Source of the DNA: Streptomyces sp. NBC_01314
GTDB taxonomy: Bacteria; Actinomycetota; Actinomycetes; Streptomycetales; Streptomycetaceae
Length of the DNA: 64,000 nucleotides
NCBI RefSeq assembly: GCF_041435215.1
Contig: NZ_CP108394.1
Location: 3,534,001 to 3,598,000, forward strand
Reading direction: 5' to 3'
Part shown: in pieces, positions 8,573-16,235 of the stretch
Numbering within the stretch: the stretch's first letter is position 1
Layout of the letters: every line of letters begins with the position of its first letter
The notes under the pieces: generated by a model
Told to the model about the DNA's origin: nothing
Databases searched by the model: none
The model's input: only the letters and a program-made list of their open reading frames with translations
Position numbers and translations under genes: made by a program

Positions 8573-8974
8573 GATGGATGGTCCTCCACACTGAGTGACC
8601 GACCGAAGCGGTGTGGGTCGTGAGGGAATCGCACCCGCGATGCTTGGCACTGTTGAGTTTTGCTGCCGTTCTCCATGCCAAACAGCTAAGGTGCGCGGGG
8701 TTGCTTTTAGCGTCTCACCAAAAAGTTTGACGGTCAACACGATCACGCCCCGCATCGGCGGGCACCCCACTGCCGCGCGGCCCTGAGCGGGCGACGCTGC
8801 GGCGCTTCCGGGACATCTCCTGGCCGGCGGAGCAAGGGGATCATCCTTTCTTCGGAGCGTGCCACGACAAACCTGTCTTGGCAATCACCTGCACATTTCT
8901 GGTTTGTGCATGCTCCTGGCATATGCCGGTGGCGCGCCCCTCCACCCTCGCCCGGCCCGCTGCACTGAAGGGGG
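8573..8974. other. 402-bp non-coding gap upstream of the small coiled-coil gene
   Basis: No convincing gene. It contains the ribosome site and probably the promoter of the 66-residue protein gene. A TTGAC-G-GTCAA palindrome (8727-8737) reads as a TTGACC -35-like element on the minus strand, but I see no well-placed -10. A 7-bp inverted repeat, acaaacc (8867-8873) with ggtttgt (8901-8907), encloses a 27-nt loop of unknown meaning. Confidence 0.4.
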
Positions 8975-9256
8975 TCAGCGAATGGCGAAGCCGTCGTAGC
9001 CCCCTCGCGATGTGTCCCAGATCTCGGTGACGCCGTCCACGCGCCCGGGCGTGTCGTCGCCCTGGAGCCACTCCAGAAGCCCCTGGCACGCCTCGCGGGT
9101 GCCTTCGGCGACCACCTGCACCCGCCCGTCGGACAAATTGAGAGCAAAACCACTCAGGTCGCCGATCTCCAGCGCCCGAGCCCGGGTGAACCAGCGGAAA
9201 CCCACCCCTTGCACCCGTCCACGCACCCAGGCGACCAGCCGTACATCCTCACTCAT
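8975..9256 (-). CDS. Acylphosphatase
   Basis: Small 93-residue enzyme hydrolysing acyl phosphates. The family signature [15 protein letters not shown] (residues 11-25) holds the catalytic arginine, and the catalytic asparagine lies in [17 protein letters not shown]. Size and the alpha/beta sandwich pattern match the acylphosphatase family exactly. It is transcribed toward the coiled-coil gene and smc, a neighbourhood conserved in streptomycetes as I recall it. The start is ATG ([11 protein letters not shown]); the short divergent gap to the CAP-domain gene must hold both promoters. Confidence 0.93.
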   Translation of the reverse strand: MSEDVRLVAWVRGRVQGVGFRWFTRARALEIGDLSGFALNLSDGRVQVVAEGTREACQGLLEWLQGDDTPGRVDGVTEIWDTSRGGYDGFAIR

Positions 9257-9444
9257 GCCTGCACGCTAACGGGCAATGTCTCTCGGGTCCCTTCCTCCCC
9301 TGGCGCCATGCTGTAGCGTCCCCACCCAATGAATCTCATATGAAACTCACTCCTTCGTGTGAGGTTCGTGAAGGCGACGATCACAACGTCGACGAGATCC
9401 CCAACGTTGACCGCAGGACACGCAAGGACGAGGAAGGCCAAGAC

Positions 9445-10416
9445 ATGGGACGCCACCGACGCTCCGCCGCCGGCCGCGCCGCCAGGGGGGGCCGCGCCGC
9501 CGGGGTCACCGACACGGGTTTCGCTCCCGAGGAGCCCCACTACGGTCCCGAGAACCTGTACGGGTTCGCCGCGGTCCTGGAGGCCGACGCCCAGGCCGCC
9601 TCGCGCGCCGGCGGTTCGCGCCGCCGTAAGAAGCGGACCGTGACTCCTGTGAAGACCGGCCTCCTCGGTGTCTCCGCCGCCGTCGCCCTCGGAACCGTCG
9701 CCGTCGCCACCGGGGTGCTGCCGGGCGGCGACAAGTACGCGGTCAGCGGGGGCAACGCCAACGAGACAGTGGTTCCCGTCGGCTCGCCGACGGGTGCGGC
9801 GACCCAGCAGGGCGGTACGGACGGCGCCGCGCAGGAACAGCGCGAGGACGAGTCCACCAGCCGCGACGCCCAGCGCGAGGCCTCGCCGTCGAACAGCCCG
9901 TCCCCCTCGGGGAAGCCGCCCGAGAAGCCTTCCGACAAGGCGGGCAAGGACTCCGGCTCGAAGAAGACCAAGACGCCGTCCGCCAAGCCCACCAAGGAGA
10001 AGGAGAAGGAGACCACTTCCCCGGTGGAGGTCTCCGTCGAGACCCAGGCCGAGGCCGCGGTCCTCCTCCTGGTCAACGAGGAGCGGGCCAAAGCGGGCTG
10101 CAGCCCGGTGGCGGCCGACAGCGATCTGGCGAAGCTGGCCGAGGCTTTCAGCGAGGACATGGCCCTCCGCAGCTTCTTCGACCACACCAACCCCGACGGC
10201 GACGACCCGTGGGACCGCGCCGCCGCCCTCGGAATCACCGGCCTGGGCGGCGAGAACATCGCCCGCGGCCAGGCCACCGCCGAGGCGGTCATGGAGGCCT
10301 GGATGAACAGCGCCGGCCACAAGGCGAACATCCTCAACTGCGACTTCAAGACCCTCGGCGTCGGTGTCCACCTGGGCGACGGCGGACCGTGGTGGACACA
10401 GGACTTCGGCTACTAG
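9445..10416 (+). CDS. CAP (SCP/PR-1) domain protein, membrane-anchored
   Basis: 324 residues from the ATG at 9445, chosen because GAGGAAGG lies 8 nt upstream and the upstream in-frame part (MKLTPSCEVREGD) is not domain-like. Order: basic N terminus MGRHRRSAAGRA, a helix at about 68-90 (KTGLLGVSAAVALGTVAVAT) acting as signal anchor, a long Ser/Pro/Lys-rich linker (about 105-195), then a CAP domain with LLVNEERAKAGCSPV, FFDHTNPDGDDPW, GENIARGQATAEAVMEAWM and SAGHKANIL. The His/Glu residues of the CAP cavity are present. The family is extracellular; its role in Streptomyces is unknown. Confidence 0.88.
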   Translation: MGRHRRSAAGRAARGGRAAGVTDTGFAPEEPHYGPENLYGFAAVLEADAQAASRAGGSRRRKKRTVTPVKTGLLGVSAAVALGTVAVATGVLPGGDKYAVSGGNANETVVPVGSPTGAATQQGGTDGAAQEQREDESTSRDAQREASPSNSPSPSGKPPEKPSDKAGKDSGSKKTKTPSAKPTKEKEKETTSPVEVSVETQAEAAVLLLVNEERAKAGCSPVAADSDLAKLAEAFSEDMALRSFFDHTNPDGDDPWDRAAALGITGLGGENIARGQATAEAVMEAWMNSAGHKANILNCDFKTLGVGVHLGDGGPWWTQDFGY

Positions 10417-10433
10417 ACGCCGCCGGGCGCGTT

Positions 10434-10467
10434 CACTAACCAGGAGTTAGTGCAACCTTCTGGTTAG
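10434..10467. promoter_or_regulatory. Nested palindromes before the HxlR regulator gene (candidate operator)
   Basis: CACTAAC-N5-GTTAGTG (10434-10452) overlaps CTAACCA...TGGTTAG (10436-10442 and 10461-10467). They lie 26 bp before the ATG of the HxlR-type gene. HxlR proteins are dimeric winged helix regulators that often bind their own promoter, so this is a likely autoregulatory site. Confidence 0.55.
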
Positions 10468-10492
10468 CGCTGCGCCGGAGTATGCTCGGCAT

Positions 10493-10933
10493 ATGGAATC
10501 AGCCGCGCACACCGCCGTGACGCCCGCGCAGGCCGCCGCGGGCGCGGACGCCTCGAACCTCGACAGGCTGGCCTTCGACGTGTTCGCCAGGAACTGTCCG
10601 TCGCGGGGCACCCTGGAGCACGTCACGGGCCGCTGGGGCGTGCTCACGATCAGCGCACTGCACGAGGGCTCGCTCCGCTTCAACGAGCTGCGCCGTCGCG
10701 TCGACGGCGTCAGCGAGAAGATGCTCTCCCAGACCCTGCACGCCCTGGAGCGCGACGGCCTGGTCCATCGCGAGGCCCAGCCCACCAATCCGCCCCGCGT
10801 CGACTACACCCTCACCCCGCTCGGCCGGGACGTCTCCGAGCGCCTGCTGTCCCTCATCACCTGCGTGGAGGACCGCATGGGGGAGGTGCTCCGGTCCCGC
10901 GAGCGTTACGACGGGACGCGCGGCGCCCTCTGA
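10493..10933 (+). CDS. HxlR-family winged helix-turn-helix regulator
   Basis: 146 residues. The HxlR core is clear: [20 protein letters not shown], then [20 protein letters not shown] (recognition helix region), [11 protein letters not shown] and a wing ending in [15 protein letters not shown] single cysteine (NCPSRG) precedes the DNA-binding domain, as in redox or aldehyde-sensing relatives such as HypR and QorR; sensing here is inference. No obvious separate target gene is divergent, so autoregulation through the upstream palindromes is the main visible link. The last 28 bp overlap the 3' end of mutM on the opposite strand. Confidence 0.85.
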   Translation: MESAAHTAVTPAQAAAGADASNLDRLAFDVFARNCPSRGTLEHVTGRWGVLTISALHEGSLRFNELRRRVDGVSEKMLSQTLHALERDGLVHREAQPTNPPRVDYTLTPLGRDVSERLLSLITCVEDRMGEVLRSRERYDGTRGAL

Positions 10934-11766
10934 CACGTCGGGCAGAAGTAGCTGGACCGGTTCATCCACGGCCGCCGCCGCATCGGCGTGGCACAGCGGC
11001 GGCAGGGCAGCCCCTCGCGGCCGTACGCGTCCAGTGACCGGTCGAAGTACCCCGACTGGCCGTTCACGTTGACGTACAGGCTGTCGAAGCTCGTGCCGCC
11101 CACCGCGAGCGCCGCGTTCATCACGTCCCGTACGTGGCTCAGGAGTTCGGTGGTACGGGGGCGGGTGAAACCGGCCGTGGGGCGCTCGTAGTGGATCCTC
11201 GACCGCCAAAGCGCCTCGTCGGCATAGATGTTGCCGACCCCGCTGATCAACGACTGGTCGAGCAGGGCCCGTTTGATGGTCGTGCGCTTCCGTCGCAGCG
11301 CCTGATGGAAGGCCTCCGCGTCGAACTGCGGGTCGAGAGGGTCACGGGCGATGTGCGCGATGACGTCCGGCAGGCCGTCGGGGGTGGTGTCGTGCAACGA
11401 CAGTCCGCCGAAGGTGCGTTGGTCGACGAAGCGGAGTTCGGTACGGAGGTCGTCCGCGAAGCGGACGCGGATCCTGAGATGCTTCTCGTCGGCCGCGTCG
11501 TGCGGCTGCACGAGCAGCTGGCCGCTCATGCCGAGATGGGCGAGGACGGCGATGCCGGTGTCCTCCACGGGCAGCCACAGGTACTTGCCGCGTCGGCTGG
11601 GCTCCCCGATGCGGTGGCCCTTCAGCCGGAGCGCGAAGTCCTCGGGGCCGGCCAGGTGGCGGCGGATCGCCCGTGGGTGAAGGACCTCCACGTCGGCGAC
11701 CGTCCGGTGGGCCACCCATCGCTCCAGGCCGCGTCGTACGACCTCGACCTCGGGGAGTTCTGGCAC
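10906..11766 (-). CDS. mutM: Formamidopyrimidine-DNA glycosylase
   Basis: Base-excision repair glycosylase/AP lyase removing 8-oxoguanine and Fapy lesions. The catalytic N terminus [15 protein letters not shown] (Pro2, Glu3) is intact, with the conserved Lys in [24 protein letters not shown] for DNA binding, and a C-terminal zinc finger with the pairs CRRC and CPTC. 286 residues, usual for the family. It is downstream of rnc on the same strand, but a full copy of the dispersed repeat lies between them. The gene end overlaps the HxlR gene tail by 28 bp. Confidence 0.95.
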   Translation of the reverse strand: MPELPEVEVVRRGLERWVAHRTVADVEVLHPRAIRRHLAGPEDFALRLKGHRIGEPSRRGKYLWLPVEDTGIAVLAHLGMSGQLLVQPHDAADEKHLRIRVRFADDLRTELRFVDQRTFGGLSLHDTTPDGLPDVIAHIARDPLDPQFDAEAFHQALRRKRTTIKRALLDQSLISGVGNIYADEALWRSRIHYERPTAGFTRPRTTELLSHVRDVMNAALAVGGTSFDSLYVNVNGQSGYFDRSLDAYGREGLPCRRCATPMRRRPWMNRSSYFCPTCQRAPRVPS

Positions 11767-11820
11767 GGGGTCCTCCGGACGTGGGGCCTGAGAGCTCTGG
11801 GGTGATGTCGGGTGGCGGCC

Positions 11821-11935
11821 GCAGGTGGTGCGCGGCTGGTCGCGCGGTCCCCGCGCCCCTCAAAAAGCAGGGGCCGCGCCTCGTGCAATTTTTTTGCAGG
11901 GCACGGGGAACTGCGCGAGCGACCACAACCCGCAC
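11821..11935. repeat. Dispersed repeat copy 3, full-length inverted unit
   Basis: Left half ggtggtgcgcggctggtcgc with ccccgcgcccct (11821-11860) is followed by a loop containing caaaaagcaggggccgcgcc and a run of seven T, then the inverted right half (gcacggggaactgcgcgagc, gaccacaacccgcac; 11898-11935). It lies 3' of rnc and 5' of mutM, and could fold into a long hairpin. Confidence 0.65.
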
Positions 11936-12011
11936 GCACGCGACAACGTACCGAAGCCGCCCCCTCATCCCCTCGCGGGGGGTCTGGGGGCGGCAGCCCC
12001 CGGCCGGACCG

Positions 12012-12827
12012 TCAGGCCGGGCCGGCGTCGGAAGGAGTCTCGGCGGGCTCATCGGGCAGGGCCGCGGCCTCGGCCGCCGCCTTCGCCCGCTCGTCCGCCG
12101 CGGAGCGGATCGCGAGCCAGGCGGACTCGGCCGCCTGCTGCTCCGCTTCCTTCTTGCTGCGGCCGGTGCCGGTGCCGTACGAGACGCCTCCGACGCGGGC
12201 GGCAGCTGTGAAGGTCTTCTCGTGATCGGGGCCGGTCTCCGTGACCAGGTACTCGGGCACACCGAGCCCTTCGGTCGCGGTGAGCTCCTGGAGACTGGTC
12301 TTCCAGTCCAGGCCGGCTCCGAGGTTCGAAGACTTTTCGATCAGCGGGTCGAACAAGCGGTGCACCAGCTCCGCCGCCGAGTCGAGCCCCTGGTCGAGAT
12401 AGACCGCGCCGATCACCGCTTCGAGGGTGTCGGCGAGGATGGATGCCTTGTCCCGGCCACCCGTGCCCTCTTCACCGCGGCCGAGCCGGATGAAGGAGCC
12501 GAGGTCGAGCCCGCGGCCCACCTCCGCCAGCGCACGAGAATTGACCACCGCGGCCCGCAGCTTGGCCAGTTGGCCTTCGGGCAGGTCGGGGTGGGTGCGA
12601 TACAGCGTGTCCGTGACCACGAGACCCAGGACGGAGTCCCCGAGGAACTCCAGGCGCTCGTTGGTGGGCAGACCGCCGTTCTCGTACGCGTACGAACGGT
12701 GGGTCAGCGCACGCACCAGAAGGGCGGACTCGAGCTGGTAGCCGAGCCGCCCTTCCAGAAGCGTGTGGGACGAGGCTGTGTTCTCCGCCTTTTTCTTGGC
12801 GTTGGTCTCCGCCTTGGCGTCAGACAT
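12012..12827 (-). CDS. rnc: Ribonuclease III
   Basis: Double-strand-specific endoribonuclease for rRNA processing; in S. coelicolor this gene is also known as absB, a global regulator of antibiotic production. 271 residues from the ATG at 12827 ([13 protein letters not shown]), preceded by GAGAGG. The RNase III signature [18 protein letters not shown] and the second catalytic box [13 protein letters not shown] are present, followed by a C-terminal dsRNA-binding domain ([13 protein letters not shown], then [19 protein letters not shown]). An acidic, Ala/Pro-rich tail ends the protein. It forms an operon with DUF177 and rpmF, 19 bp after rpmF. Confidence 0.95.
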   Translation of the reverse strand: MSDAKAETNAKKKAENTASSHTLLEGRLGYQLESALLVRALTHRSYAYENGGLPTNERLEFLGDSVLGLVVTDTLYRTHPDLPEGQLAKLRAAVVNSRALAEVGRGLDLGSFIRLGRGEEGTGGRDKASILADTLEAVIGAVYLDQGLDSAAELVHRLFDPLIEKSSNLGAGLDWKTSLQELTATEGLGVPEYLVTETGPDHEKTFTAAARVGGVSYGTGTGRSKKEAEQQAAESAWLAIRSAADERAKAAAEAAALPDEPAETPSDAGPA

Positions 12828-12846
12828 AGAGCCTCTCACCAGCCGC

Positions 12847-13020
12847 TCAGACCTCGAGGACCTGGCGCTTGTTATAGGTGCCGCAAGACGGGCACGCGAT
12901 GTGCTGCAGCTTGGGCTCGTGGCAGCGCTCGCACGCAACCAGGGTGGGGACCGCAGCCTTCCACTGCGACCGGCGGTGGCGCGTGTTGCTGCGCGACATC
13001 TTCCGCTTCGGAACAGCCAC
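12847..13020 (-). CDS. rpmF: 50S ribosomal protein L32
   Basis: 57-residue L32 with a GTG start at 13020 preceded by GGAGAAG. The sequence opens with [20 protein letters not shown] and carries a zinc ribbon, CERC and CPSC. It is 2 bp after the DUF177 gene, the widespread bacterial pairing yceD-rpmF, and just before rnc. The four cysteines mark the zinc-binding (C+) form; many streptomycetes also keep cysteine-free paralogues elsewhere for zinc starvation. Confidence 0.95.
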   Translation of the reverse strand: MAVPKRKMSRSNTRHRRSQWKAAVPTLVACERCHEPKLQHIACPSCGTYNKRQVLEV

Positions 13021-13022
13021 GG

Positions 13023-13637
13023 CTACTTCTCCTGCTTCTCGTCGACGTGCGCTGATGGAAGCGCGCCGCCGCCCAACTCGTCCTTCTCGCCATCTTCGAG
13101 TGAACCGGCGAGTCCCTGCAGTGCCGCCCAACGGATGTCGACGGCGTCGTGGTGGTGGTCCGGGTCGTCCGCCAGCCGCGCTCCACACTGGGAGCACAGG
13201 CCGGGGCAGTCGTCCTGGCACACCGGCTGCATCGGCAGTGCGAGCACCACCGCATCACGCAGCACGGGTTCGAGGTCGAACAAGCCGTCCTCGATGAAGA
13301 GCATGTCCTCGTCTTCCTCGGCGTCGTCGGCCGGCTCCGCTTTGACACGGCCCCGGTCGTCGGCGTCAGGGTACGAAAACATCTCCTGGAATTCCGCTTC
13401 GAGCTCCAGCTCGAGCGGCTCCAGACACCTTACGCACTCCCCTTTGGCCTGTGCACGGGCGGTGCCGGTGACAAGCACACCTTCCATGACCGACTCAAGA
13501 CGGAGGTCGAGCTTCAGCGGGGCGCCTTCCGGCACCCCGACGACTCCCTGGAGCCCGAGGTCCTTGGGAGCGTCGATCTCACGGGTCAGGCGCTGCAGCG
13601 CACCAGGACGTCGCCCCAGCTCGTGTGTGTCGAACAC
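13023..13637 (-). CDS. DUF177/YceD-family protein
   Basis: 204 residues from the GTG at 13637. The family is linked to 23S rRNA accumulation in bacteria and plants (YceD/DUF177) and is almost always next to rpmF, as here. Motifs include [20 protein letters not shown], an acidic stretch ([15 protein letters not shown]), [20 protein letters not shown] and the cysteine pairs [13 protein letters not shown]. The start is uncertain: the GTG has no ribosome site, whereas a CTG 33 bp upstream (13670) has GCAGGA at 6 nt and would add [11 protein letters not shown] in frame. The true protein is therefore probably 215 residues. Confidence 0.88.
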   Translation of the reverse strand: MFDTHELGRRPGALQRLTREIDAPKDLGLQGVVGVPEGAPLKLDLRLESVMEGVLVTGTARAQAKGECVRCLEPLELELEAEFQEMFSYPDADDRGRVKAEPADDAEEDEDMLFIEDGLFDLEPVLRDAVVLALPMQPVCQDDCPGLCSQCGARLADDPDHHHDAVDIRWAALQGLAGSLEDGEKDELGGGALPSAHVDEKQEK

Positions 13638-13764
13638 GAGAGGGTTACGGTGGTCGAGGCGGGCGTTCAGAGCCGTTCCTGCTTTCGATCTTGAAACTCA
13701 GGGGCACTGCCCTTCGGTGTTCCCGGGCAGCATTGACCGCGGACGTACACGCGACCGAAGAGCC

Positions 13765-13794
13765 AGGATACTGGACCTTTCGCTCTCGGCCCAA
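13765..13794 (-). promoter_or_regulatory. Candidate promoter for the DUF177-rpmF-rnc operon
   Basis: On the minus strand TTGGGC (13789-13794) and TATCCT (13765-13770) are 18 bp apart, about 100 bp upstream of the DUF177 start. It fits a HrdB-type promoter loosely. Confidence 0.4.
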
Positions 13795-13801
13795 TCCGGT
13801 G

Positions 13802-14881
13802 TCAGCGACCCTGCTCGTAACGGCGCAACTGCTCCGCCGTGATCATGGTCGTGTCGAAGAGGCTGGTCTCGTCGAGCACGTTCGCCTGCTGCTGCGCGTA
13901 CCCCTGCTGGTCCTGCTGCCCCTGGTCCTGCTGCCCGTGCTCCTGGTTCGGGTCGTACGTCGGCTGCTGCGGATAGCCGGCCGCGTACGGGTCGGCCTGC
14001 TGGTAGCCGTAGGGGTCGGCGGCCTGCTGGGCCGGGGCGTACTGCTGCTGGTAGCCCCCGTACGGATCCTGCTGGTACGCCGTCGTCCGGTAGGCGTCCT
14101 GCTGCCCGCCGTACGACTGCTGCTCCGTCACCGGCCGGGCCTGCTGGGCGGGGGCGTCGGAGAGGTCGGCGAGCCCAGCCAGGTAGTCGGCGTCGCTGGT
14201 GAGCTGCGGGGAGGTGCCGTCGTCGTTCAGGGCGAGGGTGCCGAGGTCGTCGGTGGCGATCCGGCCGTGGAGCTTCTGGCGGCCTCGGCCGACGGCCTCC
14301 AGGGTCTTGGCGAGCACCGCCTCGAAGGCGCCGAGCTTGGAGTCCACGTAGGCGTCGGCGTCGCGGCGCAGGGTCTCGGGGTCGTGGCTGCGCTCGGGGG
14401 CGTCCTCGTCCTCGTAGCCCCGCTCGTCGAGGCCGGGGCCCGTGCCGAGGAGCTTCTCGCGGCCGCGGCCCACCGATCCGAGGGTCTTGGTGAGGACGAC
14501 CTCGAAGTTGGCGAGCTTGGAGTCGACGTAGTCGTCGGCCTCCGCGCGGACGTCCTCGGCCTCCTGGCGGGCCTCGCCCAGGATGCGGTCGGCCTCGTTC
14601 TGGGAGCGGCGGGCGACCTCGGTGTCGGAGATCAGGGAGCCGCGCTCGGCGTGCGCGTTCTCGATGATCCGCTCGGCCTCCATGCGGGCCCGCTCGACCA
14701 TGTGGTCACGGTCGCCGATCAGTTCCCGTGCCTGGGCGAGGGAGTCGGGCAGGGCCGCGCGCAGCTCGTCGAAGAGGGAGAGCAGCTCGGCGCGGTTGAC
14801 CACGCACGAGGCCGACATGGGCATGGATCGGGCGCCGGAGACCACCGAGACGATCTCGTCGAGCTTCTTCTGAACGTCCAC
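13802..14881 (-). CDS. DivIVA-like coiled-coil protein with Gln/Tyr-rich tail
   Basis: 359 residues from the GTG at 14881 (MDVQKKLDEIV), which has GGTGG 8 nt upstream. Residues 30-145 are a long helix (ELRAALPDSLAQARELIGD, ARMEAERIIENAHAERG) like DivIVA/Wag31-type cytoskeletal or ATP synthase subunit b-like proteins. Residues 115-146 and 175-206 repeat each other (ADDYVDSKLANFEVVLTKTL and ADAYVDSKLGAFEAVLAKTL, then VGRGR-KL). The tail from about 245 is rich in Gln, Tyr, Pro and Ala and probably disordered. It follows coaD by 89 bp on the same strand. The role is unknown; a link to polar growth or division is inference from the DivIVA-like coil. Confidence 0.75.
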   Translation of the reverse strand: MDVQKKLDEIVSVVSGARSMPMSASCVVNRAELLSLFDELRAALPDSLAQARELIGDRDHMVERARMEAERIIENAHAERGSLISDTEVARRSQNEADRILGEARQEAEDVRAEADDYVDSKLANFEVVLTKTLGSVGRGREKLLGTGPGLDERGYEDEDAPERSHDPETLRRDADAYVDSKLGAFEAVLAKTLEAVGRGRQKLHGRIATDDLGTLALNDDGTSPQLTSDADYLAGLADLSDAPAQQARPVTEQQSYGGQQDAYRTTAYQQDPYGGYQQQYAPAQQAADPYGYQQADPYAAGYPQQPTYDPNQEHGQQDQGQQDQQGYAQQQANVLDETSLFDTTMITAEQLRRYEQGR

Positions 14882-14970
14882 CGTGTGGTCCACCGTGTGC
14901 TCGCCACTCTCTACGACTGTGTTGGAGACGGTCGGGTCGACTGTACGGCCAGCGGGGGACGTTCGTCCGC

Positions 14971-15450
14971 TCAGTCCTGCTTCAGGCGTTCGCCCAGGGC
15001 TTCGAGGACGAGCGGGGGCACCAGGTGGGAGACGTCGCCGCCCCAGGTCGCGACCTCCTTGACCAGGGAGGACGACAGGAAGCTGTAGGTGGGGTTGGTG
15101 GGGACGAAGAGGGTCTCCACGCCCGACAGGCCGATGTTCATCTGGGCCATCTGCAGCTCGTAGTCGAAGTCGCTGACCGCGCGCAGACCCTTGACGATGG
15201 CCGGGATGTCGCGCTGCTTGCAGAAGTCGACGAGCAGGCCGTGGAAGGCCTCCACCCGTACGTTCGCGTACTCGGTGGTGACCTCGCGGATCAGCTCCAT
15301 CCGCTCCTCGACCTCGAAGAGGCCCTTCTTGGACTTGTTGATCATCACCGCGACGTAGACCTCGTCGTACAACTTGGAGGCGCGGCCAATGATGTCGAGG
15401 TGTCCGTTGGTGATGGGGTCGAACGACCCGGGACAGACGGCACGGCGCAC
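14971..15450 (-). CDS. coaD: Phosphopantetheine adenylyltransferase
   Basis: Fourth step of coenzyme A synthesis, transferring AMP to 4'-phosphopantetheine. The nucleotidyltransferase signature [20 protein letters not shown] opens the protein and the second motif [18 protein letters not shown] lies near the end. I start it at the GTG at 15450, because GAGGGAG is 6 nt upstream and the 159-residue product matches the usual family length. A longer ATG start (15480) would overlap the rsmD stop as ATGA but lacks a good ribosome site. Operon with rsmD. Confidence 0.93.
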   Translation of the reverse strand: MRRAVCPGSFDPITNGHLDIIGRASKLYDEVYVAVMINKSKKGLFEVEERMELIREVTTEYANVRVEAFHGLLVDFCKQRDIPAIVKGLRAVSDFDYELQMAQMNIGLSGVETLFVPTNPTYSFLSSSLVKEVATWGGDVSHLVPPLVLEALGERLKQD

Positions 15451-15476
15451 TTGGGCTCCCTCGCTCTCCGGTCCGG

Positions 15477-16064
15477 TCATCGTGCGTCTTCGCACGTAGA
15501 GGCGGCGCGACCGTACCAAAACGTTCCCTCGCCGTAGCGACGGGCCCTGATGGCTTCGAAACCGGTCGGCCAGGCGAACTCACCGCCTCTGGTACTGCGC
15601 TCCACGGTGACGAGGGCTTCCTCTCCGAGCCAGCCCCCGGTACGGAGTGTGAGCAGGATCTCGCGAAGATCGTCGTCCGAGACGGCGTACGGAGGGTCGA
15701 GGAAGACGAGGTCGTACGGCTCGTCAGGCGCCGGGCCCTGGATGATCTGCTCCGCTTTGCCCGGTCTCACCTCTGCGCCGGGGAGGCCGAGCGATCTGAC
15801 GTTGTCCCGGACCGTTCGGGCGGCGCGGGCGTCGGCCTCGACGAGGAGGGTGTGGCCGGCGCCCCGGGAGAGGGCTTCCAGGCCGACGGCGCCCGAGCCC
15901 GCGTACAGGTCGAGGACCCTTTCGCCGTCCAGGGGGCCGCCGAGGAGGGATTGCCAGGTGGAGAAGAGGCCCTCGCGTGCGCGGTCGGAGGTGGGGCGGG
16001 TTCCGGTGCCGGGCGGCACCGAGAGACGCCGTCCGCCGGCTCGGCCTGCGATCACGCGGGTCAT
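15477..16064 (-). CDS. rsmD: 16S rRNA (guanine(966)-N2)-methyltransferase RsmD
   Basis: 195 residues. The SAM-binding motif is [20 protein letters not shown] and the catalytic N-methylase motif is [10 protein letters not shown]; the N terminus [19 protein letters not shown] is typical of RsmD. It modifies G966 of 16S rRNA in the 30S subunit. It is followed by coaD, a pairing common across bacteria. Upstream, 171 bp separate it from recG and include a dispersed repeat, so a separate promoter is possible. Confidence 0.93.
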   Translation of the reverse strand: MTRVIAGRAGGRRLSVPPGTGTRPTSDRAREGLFSTWQSLLGGPLDGERVLDLYAGSGAVGLEALSRGAGHTLLVEADARAARTVRDNVRSLGLPGAEVRPGKAEQIIQGPAPDEPYDLVFLDPPYAVSDDDLREILLTLRTGGWLGEEALVTVERSTRGGEFAWPTGFEAIRARRYGEGTFWYGRAASTCEDAR

Positions 16065-16135
16065 GTGGGGTCCTTCTTCGTGGGCGGCTGTGCGGTTCAG
16101 TCTGGCAGGCGGAGGGGGATGGGTACCTGCCCGCC

Positions 16136-16190
16136 GTCGGCCGCCGCGGGTTCGTCGTCGTCGCTCGCACGGCTCCCCGCGCCCCTGCGA
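16136..16190. repeat. Dispersed repeat copy 4 (half unit)
   Basis: Contains ccgccgcgggttcgtcgtcg and ggctccccgcgcccct, the same half unit as copies 2 and 5, in the gap 3' of recG and 5' of rsmD. Confidence 0.6.
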
Positions 16191-16235
16191 GCGAGAGCAG
16201 CGCGGCTGCCCTCAGCCCCCGTCGCGTACTGCTCC

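Noticed and set aside
8885..8911. Eight-codon ATG reading frame on the minus strand in the 402-bp gap, as a leader peptide
   Set aside because: The CAGGAGC before it is only 1 nt from the ATG, and no regulated structure follows.
13802..15583. One 593-codon frame spanning coaD and the DivIVA-like gene
   Set aside because: The upstream part is a shadow of coaD; the coiled-coil protein starts at the GTG at 14881.
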